This document shows, one piece after another, positions 11,687 to 23,551 of a stretch of DNA of 64,000 nucleotides. The notes under the pieces were generated by a model. That model was given only the letters and a program-made list of their open reading frames with translations, did no database searches and was not told the origin of the DNA. A program made the translations under genes and the position numbers. The stretch is from positions 755,530-819,529 of the forward strand of contig MU004238.1 in assembly GCA_010405405.1 (NCBI GenBank), given 5' to 3'. The number at the start of each line of letters is the position of its first letter. Within the stretch, counting starts at the first letter, position 1. Source of the DNA: Microthyrium microscopicum (Eukaryota; Ascomycota; Dothideomycetes; Microthyriales; Microthyriaceae).

Positions 11687-13546
11687 TTATACAAGGACAT
11701 AGAAGGAACACATCTAAGTCATCTCATTAGTAATTTGTGACGAAAGCTTGAAGAGGGCGTACCATGGAGAGTCCAAGTATCATGGAGCACCAAAACAGCA
11801 CATTCTGTAGAGCGTCAGTATCGTAGTCCAAAAGCGAATTGCAAACCTTACATTCAAGAGAGTTCTTCCCCTGAGCCACCTGCTTCTTTGAACTAATACT
11901 ATTGGCATCTGCATCATCATCATGAAGAACCCGTATCCTCTGAGCTTCTTCGTGATGCAGCCCATTACCAACTCATGCGCCAGTGCTGATATCAGAAAAG
12001 TAATGAAGGTTGCAAATGGACGCGACATGTGTCCACGAGAGGCGCTGTACACATGTCGTAAGAAGAAATGGTGGACGGGAATGTTCCATTCTCGAGAGAA
12101 CTCTAGCCAGTCACAGGAATTCCACCAATCAGAGTAGAAATGGCGGTCAGCAAAACCTTGGTATTGTTAGATCGTGCCCATCAGCCAATGATCAAAGAAA
12201 GACTTACATGTGAGTTCGGCGAAAGCACCACAGAGGTATTCAAATATTACTAGAAACACTAGGAGGAAGGATATCATGAAAGGGAACAGGAGACGGCTGG
12301 TCGATTCAGCAAGGACTAGAGCGAAATCCGATAGTTGAGTTGCTGCACGTATGCGAGGTTGTAGTTCTTGCAGCACCGGTATTATGAATTCTTCGCTCGT
12401 AATGGCGAGAAGGAAGATGCAGCCAAAGACGGCCAAGCTTTTGTAAAAGAGCTCCAGCCAGTCGATGCCATCAGTTCGTGGATATTCCAGTTCGTAGCAG
12501 AGAGTGGGACAAAAGAGGAAATCGGTGAAGTTGTTGATTGTAAGGTTGGCTGGATAAGTCACCTTGCCCATAGGGGAGACGAGTTCCAAGGCCAAGTCGT
12601 CACGCAGATGGTTGATGGAATCGTTGTTGTCTTCAGACTCAGAGTCAGAATCTTGAGGGATCTCTCCAAGTCGGGATTGAGCGCTTGGATAGCGGCGAAC
12701 GGCTGCTTTGGAGGCGGTTTCTGGCTTGTCAAGAGCATGAAGTCTACGACGTGTCTCTGAGAGATGGCCATTGTAGAACCTAGATTTATCAGCTTGAATC
12801 GATATCATGGTCATTGGTATAGATAGCTTACGCATAAGAATGCATCTTCATCGAGAGAGCAAGAGTGTGTAACGTAAAAAACACTTGAGCAGTCCAGGTC
12901 CAGGTGCGAAGAAATGGCCATCTAATCCAAAAATAAAGCCAACAGGCCTGGAATATAGATTGAATTGCCATTCCAGTATAATGCCATCGAAAGAGACTAC
13001 TGCTTTTCATGTACATCAAATGTAGTGGAAGACACAGAAATGTGCTTGCGCCCATGAGCAATTCGCTCAAAGCTAGTTCATAGATGTTCTCTGTTAGTAT
13101 AGCCCATTGACTTAGGATCAATGGTGCGCCATTCTCTCGTAGATTTCTCAACATGGTCGTAATGACCATGATAGTCAAGGCTACCCAGAACAGGACAAAG
13201 AAGCCCCGAAAGTCACGATAGTCCGACTTTGGGTCGAAATGAGAGACACGCGCAGCATATTCGATGGTTGGAAACATCCGATGCTTATTGGCAGCTCTTT
13301 TCTGCTTCCTAGCTGAGAAGGTTGCCTTTACAGATGGCGGCGCATCTGAGGGCACTGGTGTTGACGTTCCACTATCACGCATTAGTCGTAATTCCTGGCA
13401 AAGGCTTGATTGAAATACCTAGAACGACCAGACTCAGCGCGAGGATCATTGACAGCCAAATGGTCTTCGTGAGCGCTGGTTCTATTGATTATAGACTTTT
13501 TGCCTGGCCGTCTGGCTCGAGGCTGTACTATCTCCGGCTGAGACAT
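11687..13546 (-). CDS. Sterol O-acyltransferase (ACAT/ARE family, MBOAT)
   Basis: Six exons (13371 down; full list 13419-13546, 12832-13371, 12208-12779, 11852-12156, 11763-11804, 11687-11713) give 537 residues. The protein is polytopic, and shows the ACAT signature FYSDWWNS and the MBOAT catalytic histidine in SALAHELVMG. The extreme C-terminus (WCSMILGLSMMCSFYVLV) is spread over two mini-exons of 42 and 27 bases. The family esterifies sterols with long-chain acyl-CoA in the endoplasmic reticulum for storage in lipid droplets. The start at 13546 (MSQPEIVQ) was preferred; an in-frame ATG at 13582 would add 12 residues. A disordered N-terminal region precedes the first membrane span, as in yeast ARE proteins. 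Confidence 0.9.
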
Positions 13547-14274
13547 GGTAGTGTTATTCGATAAGGCTGAAATTTGAAACAATGGAGAAAAGTTGAGATG
13601 GCGTTAGCAGTTTACAGCTGCCACATTCTGGTGTTTGACATATATGCTGAGTCCTCAGCTCTTTTTCGCGATAGTGAATGGCGGATGATGTCAAAGTATC
13701 AAGGCAACAGAGTTTGCCCCTTTTACCAACTTTAGGACCCTGGCAAGTAAAGGGGTAGGTTTGGAAAGGGAAAATAGATCGAGTCTACGCTGAAAACGCT
13801 GTCAGTGATGCTTGATGGAGTACCTAGAGATAGGAAGAAGAGATGGCAATGGAGGTTCTACATTGTACAAAAGCTTCACGTTGCTCTTCGAAGCGAAACC
13901 CAATTGAAGATAGGGAGGCGTTTATGGCGTTCCTTCTCAACAAGGTAAGAAACCAGATCAAAGCTCCTGCATAATTGGAAGAATAATAATGGCGCTTATC
14001 GGTCAAACTGCGGGTTGGTGGGCAGCCACGCGCTTACCTCTTCCGCTGCCGCTTTTGAATTGCTACAAGTTGGCTCACGGTCATCTTGTGCGGTCTCGCA
14101 ATATCAACCTCGCCATACCAATTACTTCTTTTTTGTTTTTGCTTTATAGACGAGTCGTGTCAATCGATGATGCTCCAGCTTGACACATCTGCGTCTGTCT
14201 AGTCTTGTATTTGCGCATTACTTTCCGGGCAACTTTCCTCAAGGCCCCCGAGTTGGGCCTGGAAGTGGGACATA
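13547..14274. other. Intergenic, divergent promoter region
   Basis: This 0.7 kb lies between sterol acyltransferase (leftward) and gamma-adaptin (rightward). No coding sequence is supported and no clear element stands out. Confidence 0.5.
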
Positions 14275-17082
14275 ATGAGTTCACGTAAATATCTCTCTTC
14301 TTGGTGGCAACGCTGTAGCTAACGTCGCTGTCAAAAGTCAAGCAGTTCATTCGAAATGTTCGCGCCGCCAAAACAATCGCCGACGAGCGCGCCGTCGTCC
14401 AGAAAGAGAGTGCCGCCATCCGTTCTAGCTTCAGGGAAGAAAGTCACGACTCCAACGTTCGGTACGATTTCTCAATAACAATGGGTACGGATTGGCATGT
14501 CTGACAGTCCATCTAGGCGGAACAATGTCGCTAAACTCCTCTACCTTTTCACACTCGGCGAGAGAACACATTTTGGCCAAATCGAATGCTTAAAGTTGTT
14601 GGCGTCTCCCAAGTTTGCCGACAAGCGATTGGGCTACTTGGGAACTATGCTTCTGCTAGATGAGAATCAAGAGGTTTTGACGCTTGTTACAAACTCCCTC
14701 AAAAAGTATGCCATTATTCATACTCGCATCGGGTTTTGGCTAACTTAGGCAGTGACCTGAATCACTCGAACCAATACATTGTTGGACTAGCCTTGGTGAC
14801 GCTTGGAAACATCGCCTCCGTAGAAATGTCTCGAGATTTATTCCCCGAAGTCGAAACCATATTATCGAGTTCGAATCCTTATATTCGCCGGAAAGCTGCG
14901 TTATGCGCTATGCGAATCTGCCGTAAGGTTCCCGACTTGCAGGAACACTTTTTGGACAAGGCCAAACTTCTACTCAACGACCGGAACCATGGTGTATTAC
15001 TTTGCGGCTTGACACTGGTCACAAATCTCTGCGAGGCTGATGAGGCTGAAGACTACGAGCTTGGAGTGATTGAAACGTTCCGACCAGTGGTCCCGTCTAT
15101 GGTCAAGGTTCTCAAAAGTCTAGCCAACTCGGGCTACACACCGGAGCACGATGTCAATGGTATCGCAGACCCATTCGTCCAAACCAAGATTCTGAGACTA
15201 CTCCGAAGTCTTGCCAGGGGTGACCCAGAAACCAGTGAATTAATCAATGATATTCTCGCTCAGGTATAGTAATTTTCGGAACTATCAAGTATTTTGTTAA
15301 CAATTAATAGGTTGCCACCAACACAGATGGCTCCAAGAACGTCGGCAACTCCATACTTTACGAGTCAGTCCTGACTATCCTAGATATTGAGGCCGACTCA
15401 GCTCTTAGAGTGCTCGGTGTGAATATTCTAGGCAAATTTCTAACGAACAAAGACAACAACATTCGATACGTAGCACTAAACACATTGGTGAAGGTCGTCG
15501 CTATTGAGCCAGCGGCCGTACAACGACATCGCAACACGATTCTCGACTGTCTCAGAGATCCTGACATCAGCATTAGGAGGCGAGCACTAGATCTGAGCTT
15601 CACTTTAATCAATGAGAGCAACATCAGAGTGCTAGTCCGAGAGCTACTTGCTTTCTTGGAGATTGCCGACAATGAGTTCAAACCGAACATGACCACGCAA
15701 ATTGGTATTGCAGCGGATCGATATGCGCCTAGCAAACGGTGGCACATTGACACCATGCTACGGGTGCTCAAGCTGGTAAGTACCTTTCAACATCTGAATC
15801 AAAAGCAAATGCTGACAAATTTAGGCCGGTACCTATGTCAAAGAGCAGATCTTATCATCATTTGTTCGACTCATCGCTACCAACCCAGACCAGCAAACTT
15901 ATTCTGTCAAGAAGCTATATGCTGCACTAAATGATGATATCACTCAAGAAGGTCTTACACTTGCCGCGACCTGGGTAATTGGCGAGTTTGCGGACAATCT
16001 TTTACGAGGTACTGATGCTCAAGAGCAAGACCTCGTTCAAAATGTACAAGAAAGCGACATTGTCGATCTGTTCACCAACATCCTCAACAGCAGCTACTCC
16101 GGTCAAATCGCGACCCAGTATATCATAACTTCCCTCATGAAGCTATCCTCTCGTCTCCAAGACCCTGCTCAAATCGAACGGATACGACGTCTTCTCCAAA
16201 ATAATCAAACAAACCTCGACGTTGAAATCCAGCAACGAGCCGTTGAATACACCAATCTCTTCGGCTACGATCAAATCCGGCGCGGCGTTCTTGAAAAAAT
16301 GCCACCTCCCGAGATCCGCGAAGAGCAACGCGTCCTCGGCGAAGCATCAAAGAAACACTCGACGCCCAAGGGCAAGAAGCCAAAGCAAATAACAGAACAA
16401 GACATGCTCCTCGACATCATGGGCGGCGACGAACCCTCTGCGCCTGCCAACCCTACCAACGGCTCTCAAAACAACGCCGACCTCCTTATGGACCTCTTTG
16501 GCGACCAGCCTACATCTACTCCCGCCGCCGCCGCACCAGCCGCCCGCTCAAACGTTGACGCCATCATGGGTCTCTACGGCGGGAACACTGGCGCGCCAGC
16601 ACCAGCAGCCTCCAACGACCTCCTATCCGGCCTTGGCGACACATCCTCTCCACCACCATCCGCAGCCGGCGTGCGCTCTCCACCTCCAATGGCAATGCAC
16701 CAAGCATACAACAAGAACGGCCTACAAATCGGCTTCCAGATTCAACGTAATGCGCAAGCCGTACTAACACTTGCGCGCTTCCGGAACGCAGGCAATGCAC
16801 CACTCAGCAATGTGTCGCTGTCAGCGGCGGTGCCAAAGGTACAAAAGTTGCAGTTGCAAGCGATTAGCACGTCGGAGTTGGGGCCTGGGGCGGAGGCGAC
16901 GCAGCAGTTGCGTGTGGTCAGTGCAGCCGGAGGAGTAAGTTATATGTCTTTTGGTGTGATAGAGTCTGGACTAACAATGTGCGTAGGCGCCGCCGGCCAA
17001 GTTGAGGTTGAGGCTGAAGATTGGGTACTCGGGCGAGGGAGGCGTGGTGAATGAACAGGTGGATTGGTCGGAACCTGTGTAG
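14275..17082 (+). CDS. apl4: AP-1 adaptor complex subunit gamma (gamma-adaptin)
   Basis: Seven exons: 14275-14284, 14338-14461, 14517-14705, 14753-15263, 15311-15775, 15825-16934 and 16987-17082, 834 residues. The first exon is only 10 bases (MSS plus one base), and splices into [19 protein letters not shown], the strongly conserved adaptin start. The N-terminal two thirds are the alpha-solenoid trunk ([35 protein letters not shown]). A hinge rich in Ala, Pro and Gly follows, with clathrin-box-like and LMDLFG segments, and then the gamma-ear domain ending in [10 protein letters not shown]. The protein recruits clathrin and accessory factors at the trans-Golgi network and endosomes. The third acceptor is TAGGCAG, chosen because it alone keeps the conserved KNDLNHS reading. 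Confidence 0.95.
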
Positions 17083-17782
17083 ATGTTGTAGGTTTTAGCA
17101 TGCAAAATTCAATCAAGAAGGATTTATGAGCGTATCCTTGCGTCAGATCTTAATAGTGTCTATCTACTGGTGGCCAAAATAGCTTGCGCGCCTCGTTGCA
17201 ACTTTGATAGCTCCTATCTGCTACCCTTGGCCAACGACGACTTTATGGCTCATCAACAAGTATAAGGGTGTAGACTATTGGGCTGATCATTGACTACAAG
17301 GGGATAATGGTTGTGTCCTCATCGCAGTGGATGCTGATGGACATTGTAGACGAGACGCGCTATTTATCTTCTTCACTGATTGTTGGTCTTCAACAATACT
17401 GGAAGCACAGTCAATAATTGATCACACATGAGCACTGGAAAGTCAAAGGTTTTAAGTTACATCATCTATCATTCGCTCTGATGTCTAAGTCTGTCTGTCT
17501 GTCTGTCTATCCACTAGCGAGCTCTATAGCAACCGCAACAAACAACTAAATGTGATATCAAAGACAATCGGAACCCAAAACACCTTTTTGTCCGTCTATC
17601 GTAACAGATGGAAACACAATACGCAGACCCAAACCCTCTGAACAAAAAAAGAACAAGCCCATGGCGAATGCTTCTGATTGTGGGTTGAAAAAGGCCAAAA
17701 ATAAGAATAATCATTTGCTGCATCGTAAAAATTTCTCCGACTTTTTGTTTCGTTACCGTTTTTCGTTCCAAGCCACAGTCGT
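17083..17782. other. Intergenic between convergent genes
   Basis: The 3' ends of gamma-adaptin and elongation factor 3 face each other here across 0.7 kb. No gene is seen; one tetranucleotide repeat is present. Confidence 0.5.
17489..17508. repeat. GTCT tetranucleotide microsatellite
   Basis: Five perfect GTCT units lie in the shared 3' region of the two convergent genes. Confidence 0.8.
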
Positions 17783-20700
17783 TTACTCATCCTCGTCGCT
17801 GAAGACCTCCTCACCACGCTTGCGGCGGGCCATGCGGTCCTTGCGCTTCTTGCGGAGCTCGGAAGAATTGAGCTTCTTCTTTTTCTTGATGTCGAGCTTG
17901 TTGCCCATAGCATCGAACTGATCTTCTTCTTCGCCCTCCTTCTTGTCGAGACGAGGACCAGCACCTTGACCTTGAACCCACTATATAGTATGTTAGCAAT
18001 TGTAGATTCAAAAAAAAGTATGCATAAACTTACGTTGTGACCACTTGGGCTCATCTTTCCGTCTACGACGGACCAAACTTCGCTTGTAATTTCCTTTGTG
18101 AATTCTGCCGAATGGGAAATAATCACAACACCACCCTCGAACGCCTTGAGAGCCTTGGACAAGGCACCGAGGGAATCCCGATCCAAGTAATTGGTCGGCT
18201 CGTCAAGGACGATAACGTGAGGCCGTAGCCACGAACCGGCAGCAAGGACGACCTTGACACGCTGACCTCCAGAGAGACCACGCATCCGCGAGTGGGAGAT
18301 GAGCTCGGCATCGAGGCCGAAGAGAGCACCGTGAGCCTCAATCTCACGACGGACAAGAGGGCGGAATTGACCGCTAGCGAGGGCCTCCTTTTGATCAACA
18401 TCGGCGACCATCTTTGCATGGGAACCGGTGAGATCGGAACGTGGGAGCCAGAGATTGTCGGCGCTCATCATTGGAGTCCATCTCTCGTTCTTTAGGCCAA
18501 CGTTCTCACCAAGGGCGAAGGAGCACTCATACTCGTAGGAGTTCTTGAACTTTCTCCGCGAGGAAATGCCGATGACACGACGTTGGGTATCCTGGAGGTG
18601 GAAGATCTTGTCCATGGCCTTCTCGTCTTCCTCGGTGATGATCTTATTGGCGCGATCCATGGTTTCACGATCCTCACCAGTCTGGTAGCGCCACTGGATG
18701 TACTCGGATGGAGTTTTGTCCAAATGATGATCGATATGGGCGAATGCGTGTTGCTTAACGTAAGCAATACGGATATTCTCGTGCTGGTAAATCGTACCCT
18801 TGGTAGCGATGAGATCACCACACAGAACGTTCACAAGTGTTGATTTGCCGGCACCATTTGGTCCAATAACGGCGATACGAGACCCAAGAGATACTTGGAA
18901 GGTAATTCCAGAAATCTGAGGCTTGCTTGTTCCTGGGTATTGGAATTCCATGTCAGTGACACGGCAGATGGCCTTGGCCTTTGTCTTGACACCTTCCAAG
19001 AAACCCGGATCGGGGAATTGGAACTCCATGTCGGTAGCTGACAATTCGTAGTAAGAGCGAGCTGATGGCACCTTCTTAACGAACTCGGTGATATTTCCAC
19101 GATAGCGCTTGAGCTTGAAGCGCTCGTAGTGAATAACATTTTGTACGACGTTGTCTAGAAACTTGACGTCGTGAGAAATGATCAGCGACGTACATGGCGA
19201 GGTGATCAGGTAGTTTTCCAACCAAGCAACGTTCTTCACGTCCAAATGATTGGTTGGTTCGTCGAGAAGGAGGATATCAGGCTTCTCGAAAACGGCACGA
19301 GCCAAGGCAAGCTTCATCTTCCAACCACCAGAGAGAGCAGTGATTGGGTCCGCAGTTTGTGCTTCAGTGAAGCCGAACTCGAGGAGCTGTTTCTCGACAT
19401 CCGTTTGCGATGTAGTGATGCCCACCGATTCGAGCTTCTTCATGGTCCAGCCGATAACGGTCTGCTCAGTGTCGGCAGAGTCGAGATCGTGCTCGACGTA
19501 AACAGTCTTGACCTCGTTCTGCTTGGGGAAGCCTTCGACTTGTTCGTTGTTGATTGCGCGCATCAGTGTAGTCTTTCCAGAACCATTTGGTCCAAGAATT
19601 CCATACCGCACACCACGCTTGAGTCGGAGATGTGTCTGATTTAGGAGGATCTTGGCACCATAGGCCAGGTTGAAAGTGCAGTTGCACAGATCCTCGCCCT
19701 CCTCTTCGTCAGAAAGGACTTCATCCTCTTCAGTCAAACCAGGAAGGGAGCGTTTTCGGAGAGTGTCAGCAATGCCCTTGGCATCGTCACCAACCAGCAC
19801 AGAGAGGTATGGTTGGGTGCTGTTGACCCACGAAAATGTCTCGGTCTCTTTCTCGTCCACGAGCTGAGCACCGATGGCAGCGGTATACTCAAGAAGAGGA
19901 GCGAACTTGTCATTGATGACAGACTTGTGTTTGCTGGAAAGAATGTCCTTGAGGGTGGCGAGGACTGTTGCAACATCGCCGGCTTTGGAGAGCTCGGGAA
20001 TCTTGTCATCGTCCTTGACATCACCAACTCGTCGGAGAGTCTCGAGACCTTGCTTGGTCTTCTCGCGAGCCTCAGGATCAGCAAGGGTTTCGTAGTTTTT
20101 CTTCAAAGCTGGAATGAGTTTTGGCAAGAAAGAGGCGACGATCTGAGGATCTTCGACGAGCTTGCACATGTTGTCAACGATGACAGCTGCCTTACGCTTG
20201 ATAGCAGTGTCACGTTCACCAAGACCACGTTCGAGGAGAGGAACCATGAGAGCCAATGTTGGCTCGTGGACATCAGTAACGAAGGTGGTGGCACCGAGCA
20301 AATGAATGGTCTCAGGCACATTTTCTGGCTTGGCGACACATTTGATCAACTCAGGGATGAAGCGCTCGATATCCTTATTCTGGATCAAAGCGCAGACTTT
20401 TTCCATGGTGCCGTACGCGGCAGCCTTGACTTCCTTTTTGGTATCCCACATTGCCTCGGAGACAGCGGGGATAAGATCAGGAGTACGAAGGGCGACCTGG
20501 ATGGGTGATTTTGCAGAGATGACCTCGATAAACTTGAGGCAAGTTGCCTTCTCTTGCCATTTAGGCGCATTTCGAAGAGAGTTGATGACATGTGGTACAA
20601 TGGTCTTCACGGCATTGGCGTTGACAGCTTCGGCAATAGCCAAAGCGGCAGGCTCAGCAGCATTTTTGACGGGGGCTGCCTTATCGCCGACGAGGCTGAA

Positions 20701-21091
20701 AATAACAGGAAGAAGGCTGACAACGTATGGCTCGACAGCGGGAGAAAATGTGCTATGTGATGCAATAGCTTTGATGGCATCCAGAGCACGCTCGCGGGCA
20801 AGGGCGTCCTTTTTGTTGCTCATTTGAGTTTTTAGAGAGTCGAAGAGTCTGGTGGCGGTTAGCGATGTTGGTGCGATAAAGGTAAAAAATTCAAACTTAC
20901 TTGGTGGGAACATCGCCCTCTTCAATATCACCGTTGACAAAGGTTGCGAGAGAAAGAGATGACTCGCGGATTTCATCTTCGGCTTGAGAGACGTTCAATT
21001 TCTTGAGCATCTCCTCGATGGCCTTGACGGATGTGGCATTCTCCTTGGCCGAGCTGGCCGCGGATGGCTTGGCGTCAAGTGCTGGAGCCAT
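17783..21091 (-). CDS. tef3: Translation elongation factor 3 (ABC-F type ATPase)
   Basis: Three exons, 20901-21091, 18034-20848 and 17783-17980, encode 1067 residues, close to the usual 1045-1050 of the family. The order is N-terminal HEAT repeats, a four-helix region, ABC domain 1 (Walker [10 protein letters not shown], signature [14 protein letters not shown], Walker [12 protein letters not shown]) and ABC domain 2 ([32 protein letters not shown]). The inserted chromodomain-like segment sits between Walker A and signature of domain 2, and the tail is Lys/Arg rich. EF-3 is an essential fungal ribosomal ATPase that helps release E-site tRNA and drives translocation. An extra N-terminal stretch of about 20 residues ([20 protein letters not shown]) is typical of filamentous fungi. 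Confidence 0.97.
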
Positions 21092-21480
21092 TATTTTTTT
21101 AGTGAAGTAGGTTGTGATTTGGTAAAAGGAAGAGGTGATCTGTGTCGAAATTGAGGCCTACAGGATGTTGAGCTCTCTGTTGGTGGGCGATGACCGGTAG
21201 GACCGAGTCAAGGAGAGCAAAGGGGCAGACCAGCGCTCGCAAAGGCGCGCACAGAAAAGGTAAAAAATCTGAAGGATAGAGGATTGCCAGTTGACTTGAA
21301 GGCAGAGGCAGAGATGCAGATGTGCAGAGGAGGATGAGGGTGGGTGGGTGTAAGAAGGATGCGGAGTGGGCGATGGTGTTAAATAATAAAATAAATTTTC
21401 TGAGGGACGCGCTAAAAACCCGAAAGGCAAGGGTGGGAAGGTGCGGTTTCCGTCTTAATATTACCCAAGGTTCACTGACC
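21092..21480 (-). promoter_or_regulatory. Pyrimidine-rich leader/promoter of elongation factor 3
   Basis: Read on the minus strand, the 250-300 bases before the ATG are strongly C/T biased (around 21290-21360 the plus strand is nearly all G and A). C/T blocks before the start are typical of highly expressed fungal translation-factor genes. Exact transcription start is not visible. Confidence 0.5.
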
Positions 21481-23551
21481 CGCTAAGCCCACTGCTCTTT
21501 CCCAAGAGGTTGAAGAGTACTTTCCGCACCTAAATCAGAGGTTACTATCAAGTATAGATCTGGAAGGAGCCGACAACAAAAATGGCAGCTTTAGCTCTCG
21601 AGAAGATCTACTTGAGGCACTTGGTGATAGGCAAATTGCCCCTCTACAAGCCCAACTAAAACTAAAAAATTGGAGTTGAGGTTGACCCCGCCACATGGAA
21701 TTGTTGATAGGGTACCACTTATCGATTGGCGTAAACGCCACCCTCTTTAACCCACTATCTACCTTTCTCACCCTTTAAGAGGTTTTCTTTGTATGTTTCT
21801 ATACCAAAAGTGAAATTTCGCTTTGTAGTTGAGGTAGTCGCTAGTTACCAGACTAGTACAAGCCGTGAATTTAAGGGCAGTGAAATTACGGGGTACCTCA
21901 AGCATGCATTCACCATGGGCTCACTAAGCCCATCTGCATATGGCCTCTGCCATTTTCGAGCTTCGATTGCCAATCAAGGAATATTACCTAGAATACCATC
22001 TGATCTTTAGATGTAAAGTCAAAACTACCTTATCTCGAAAAAATCCAGCCGATTCGTCAGGCTCGCCGATTACCCCGAGGGTATCCCACACTTGCCGTTC
22101 TCCCAAAGCTGTCGTGGTTTTGAGCTTTGAAGAGAAGCGGTGAAAGAAAGCCTACGGCGATCGCTTGGTCGAGAACAACCTGTCAGACCCTGGAAATCAC
22201 TGTACAGATTTCGCTGGTCAGAGGCATTCTTCGTCAAGTAATATTTCGTAAGTCCATAAACTGGTTCATCTGATCTGTTACACAACAGACCAGGCGATTT
22301 GTTGGCTCCCAATAGAACTTAGTTGGAGACTGTCGCCCATGTGCGCTGACATTTATATTTGGAGTTTGGCGTTACCATCATACTCCCATAATATATCTTG
22401 AGCCTCTTACTTTTGACAACACCAGGGGCCTTGACTTAGAAGCATTCTAATAATATATTCTATTATCTCAAGCCTGATTGCTTCTGGGTCTGCCCTATTA
22501 TAGAGGACATTCTTCATATTATTTCTTGGATTGTAGATCGATATCAGATGGAGGAATCTTGTGCAGTCCCGACTTACAGTAGCTTGCGGCTCAATTAAAA
22601 AAGCGGTCCAGCTTCCCGTAAATGCCCAGGATCTTAACAGCACAAGCCTGCCAGGTGTGGACCTGCACTAAAGTATCATTGATTCTGGAATTCTCATGCA
22701 TGATGCTGGTACCGAAACCATGAAGATCTCGCAGAGAACCAAAATATCTGCTATGTCCTTTAGCAATAATCGTTTTGAGTTCGGTTTCTTGAGCACAAAA
22801 CTCTCACTTGATGTTGGACACGCAATTCTAGTAATTTAAAGCTACGCAATCCTATAGTTGTTAGGCGAGAACGGGAGTTTCAGGAGATGAAGTTACCACA
22901 CCAATACACTAGCGCCTTTATATCTCGAATCCAGAACCGGGGGATCTGTAGGCGCTAAGATGTACCCGATATGTACCAAACATTTGAAGTAACTAATTCA
23001 AGGCGGAATCCTTCCAGGTTCTGAACTTGCGCCGAGAAGTGCCCAGAACACTGCAGATGTAGGTATTCACCATGTCAAATGCAACTGTAGTCTTTTCACT
23101 TTTTCTTCACCTGATACGAAATGAACTCCAAAGGCCAAAACAAGAGTTACCAGAACCCGGCTCCAACAGTCATGAAATTTTCTCGGCTCCTTGGATGCCC
23201 TGTCCATTTACTATACTAGCCTAACTGTAACAACGTTCGCTAGCGACAAACCGCCATGTTATGCCTGCACGTGGGAGCATCAAGACACAACAGACGTTGA
23301 TATAAGCAATCTTTTAGGATTTGCCGCTACCAGCTAATATCTAGTCAATCACTTACTTTTCCCCATGGGGTATTCTTCCCCACATGGACGTGGCTTGGAG
23401 CACACCAAAGAAAGGGTTACTCCGCCTGCATGAACGCTGTGTATGTGCGTTTCACACAGCTGCTAGATAGGTAGATTGGTCACTGCACATTTGTAGTAGC
23501 TTTTGGCACGAATTATAGATAAGAACTGCGGATATCCAAAACTCAATATAT
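21481..23551. other. Gene-poor stretch
   Basis: About 2.1 kb with no frame longer than about 80 codons and no recognisable product. Stop-rich in all frames and locally AT-rich (22380-22560). No terminal repeats or transposase motifs were seen. It may be decayed DNA or simply long intergenic sequence. Confidence 0.5.

Noticed and set aside
19813-20508. A 231-codon plus-strand frame inside elongation factor 3
   Set aside because: Antisense shadow of a highly biased coding region with no family features.
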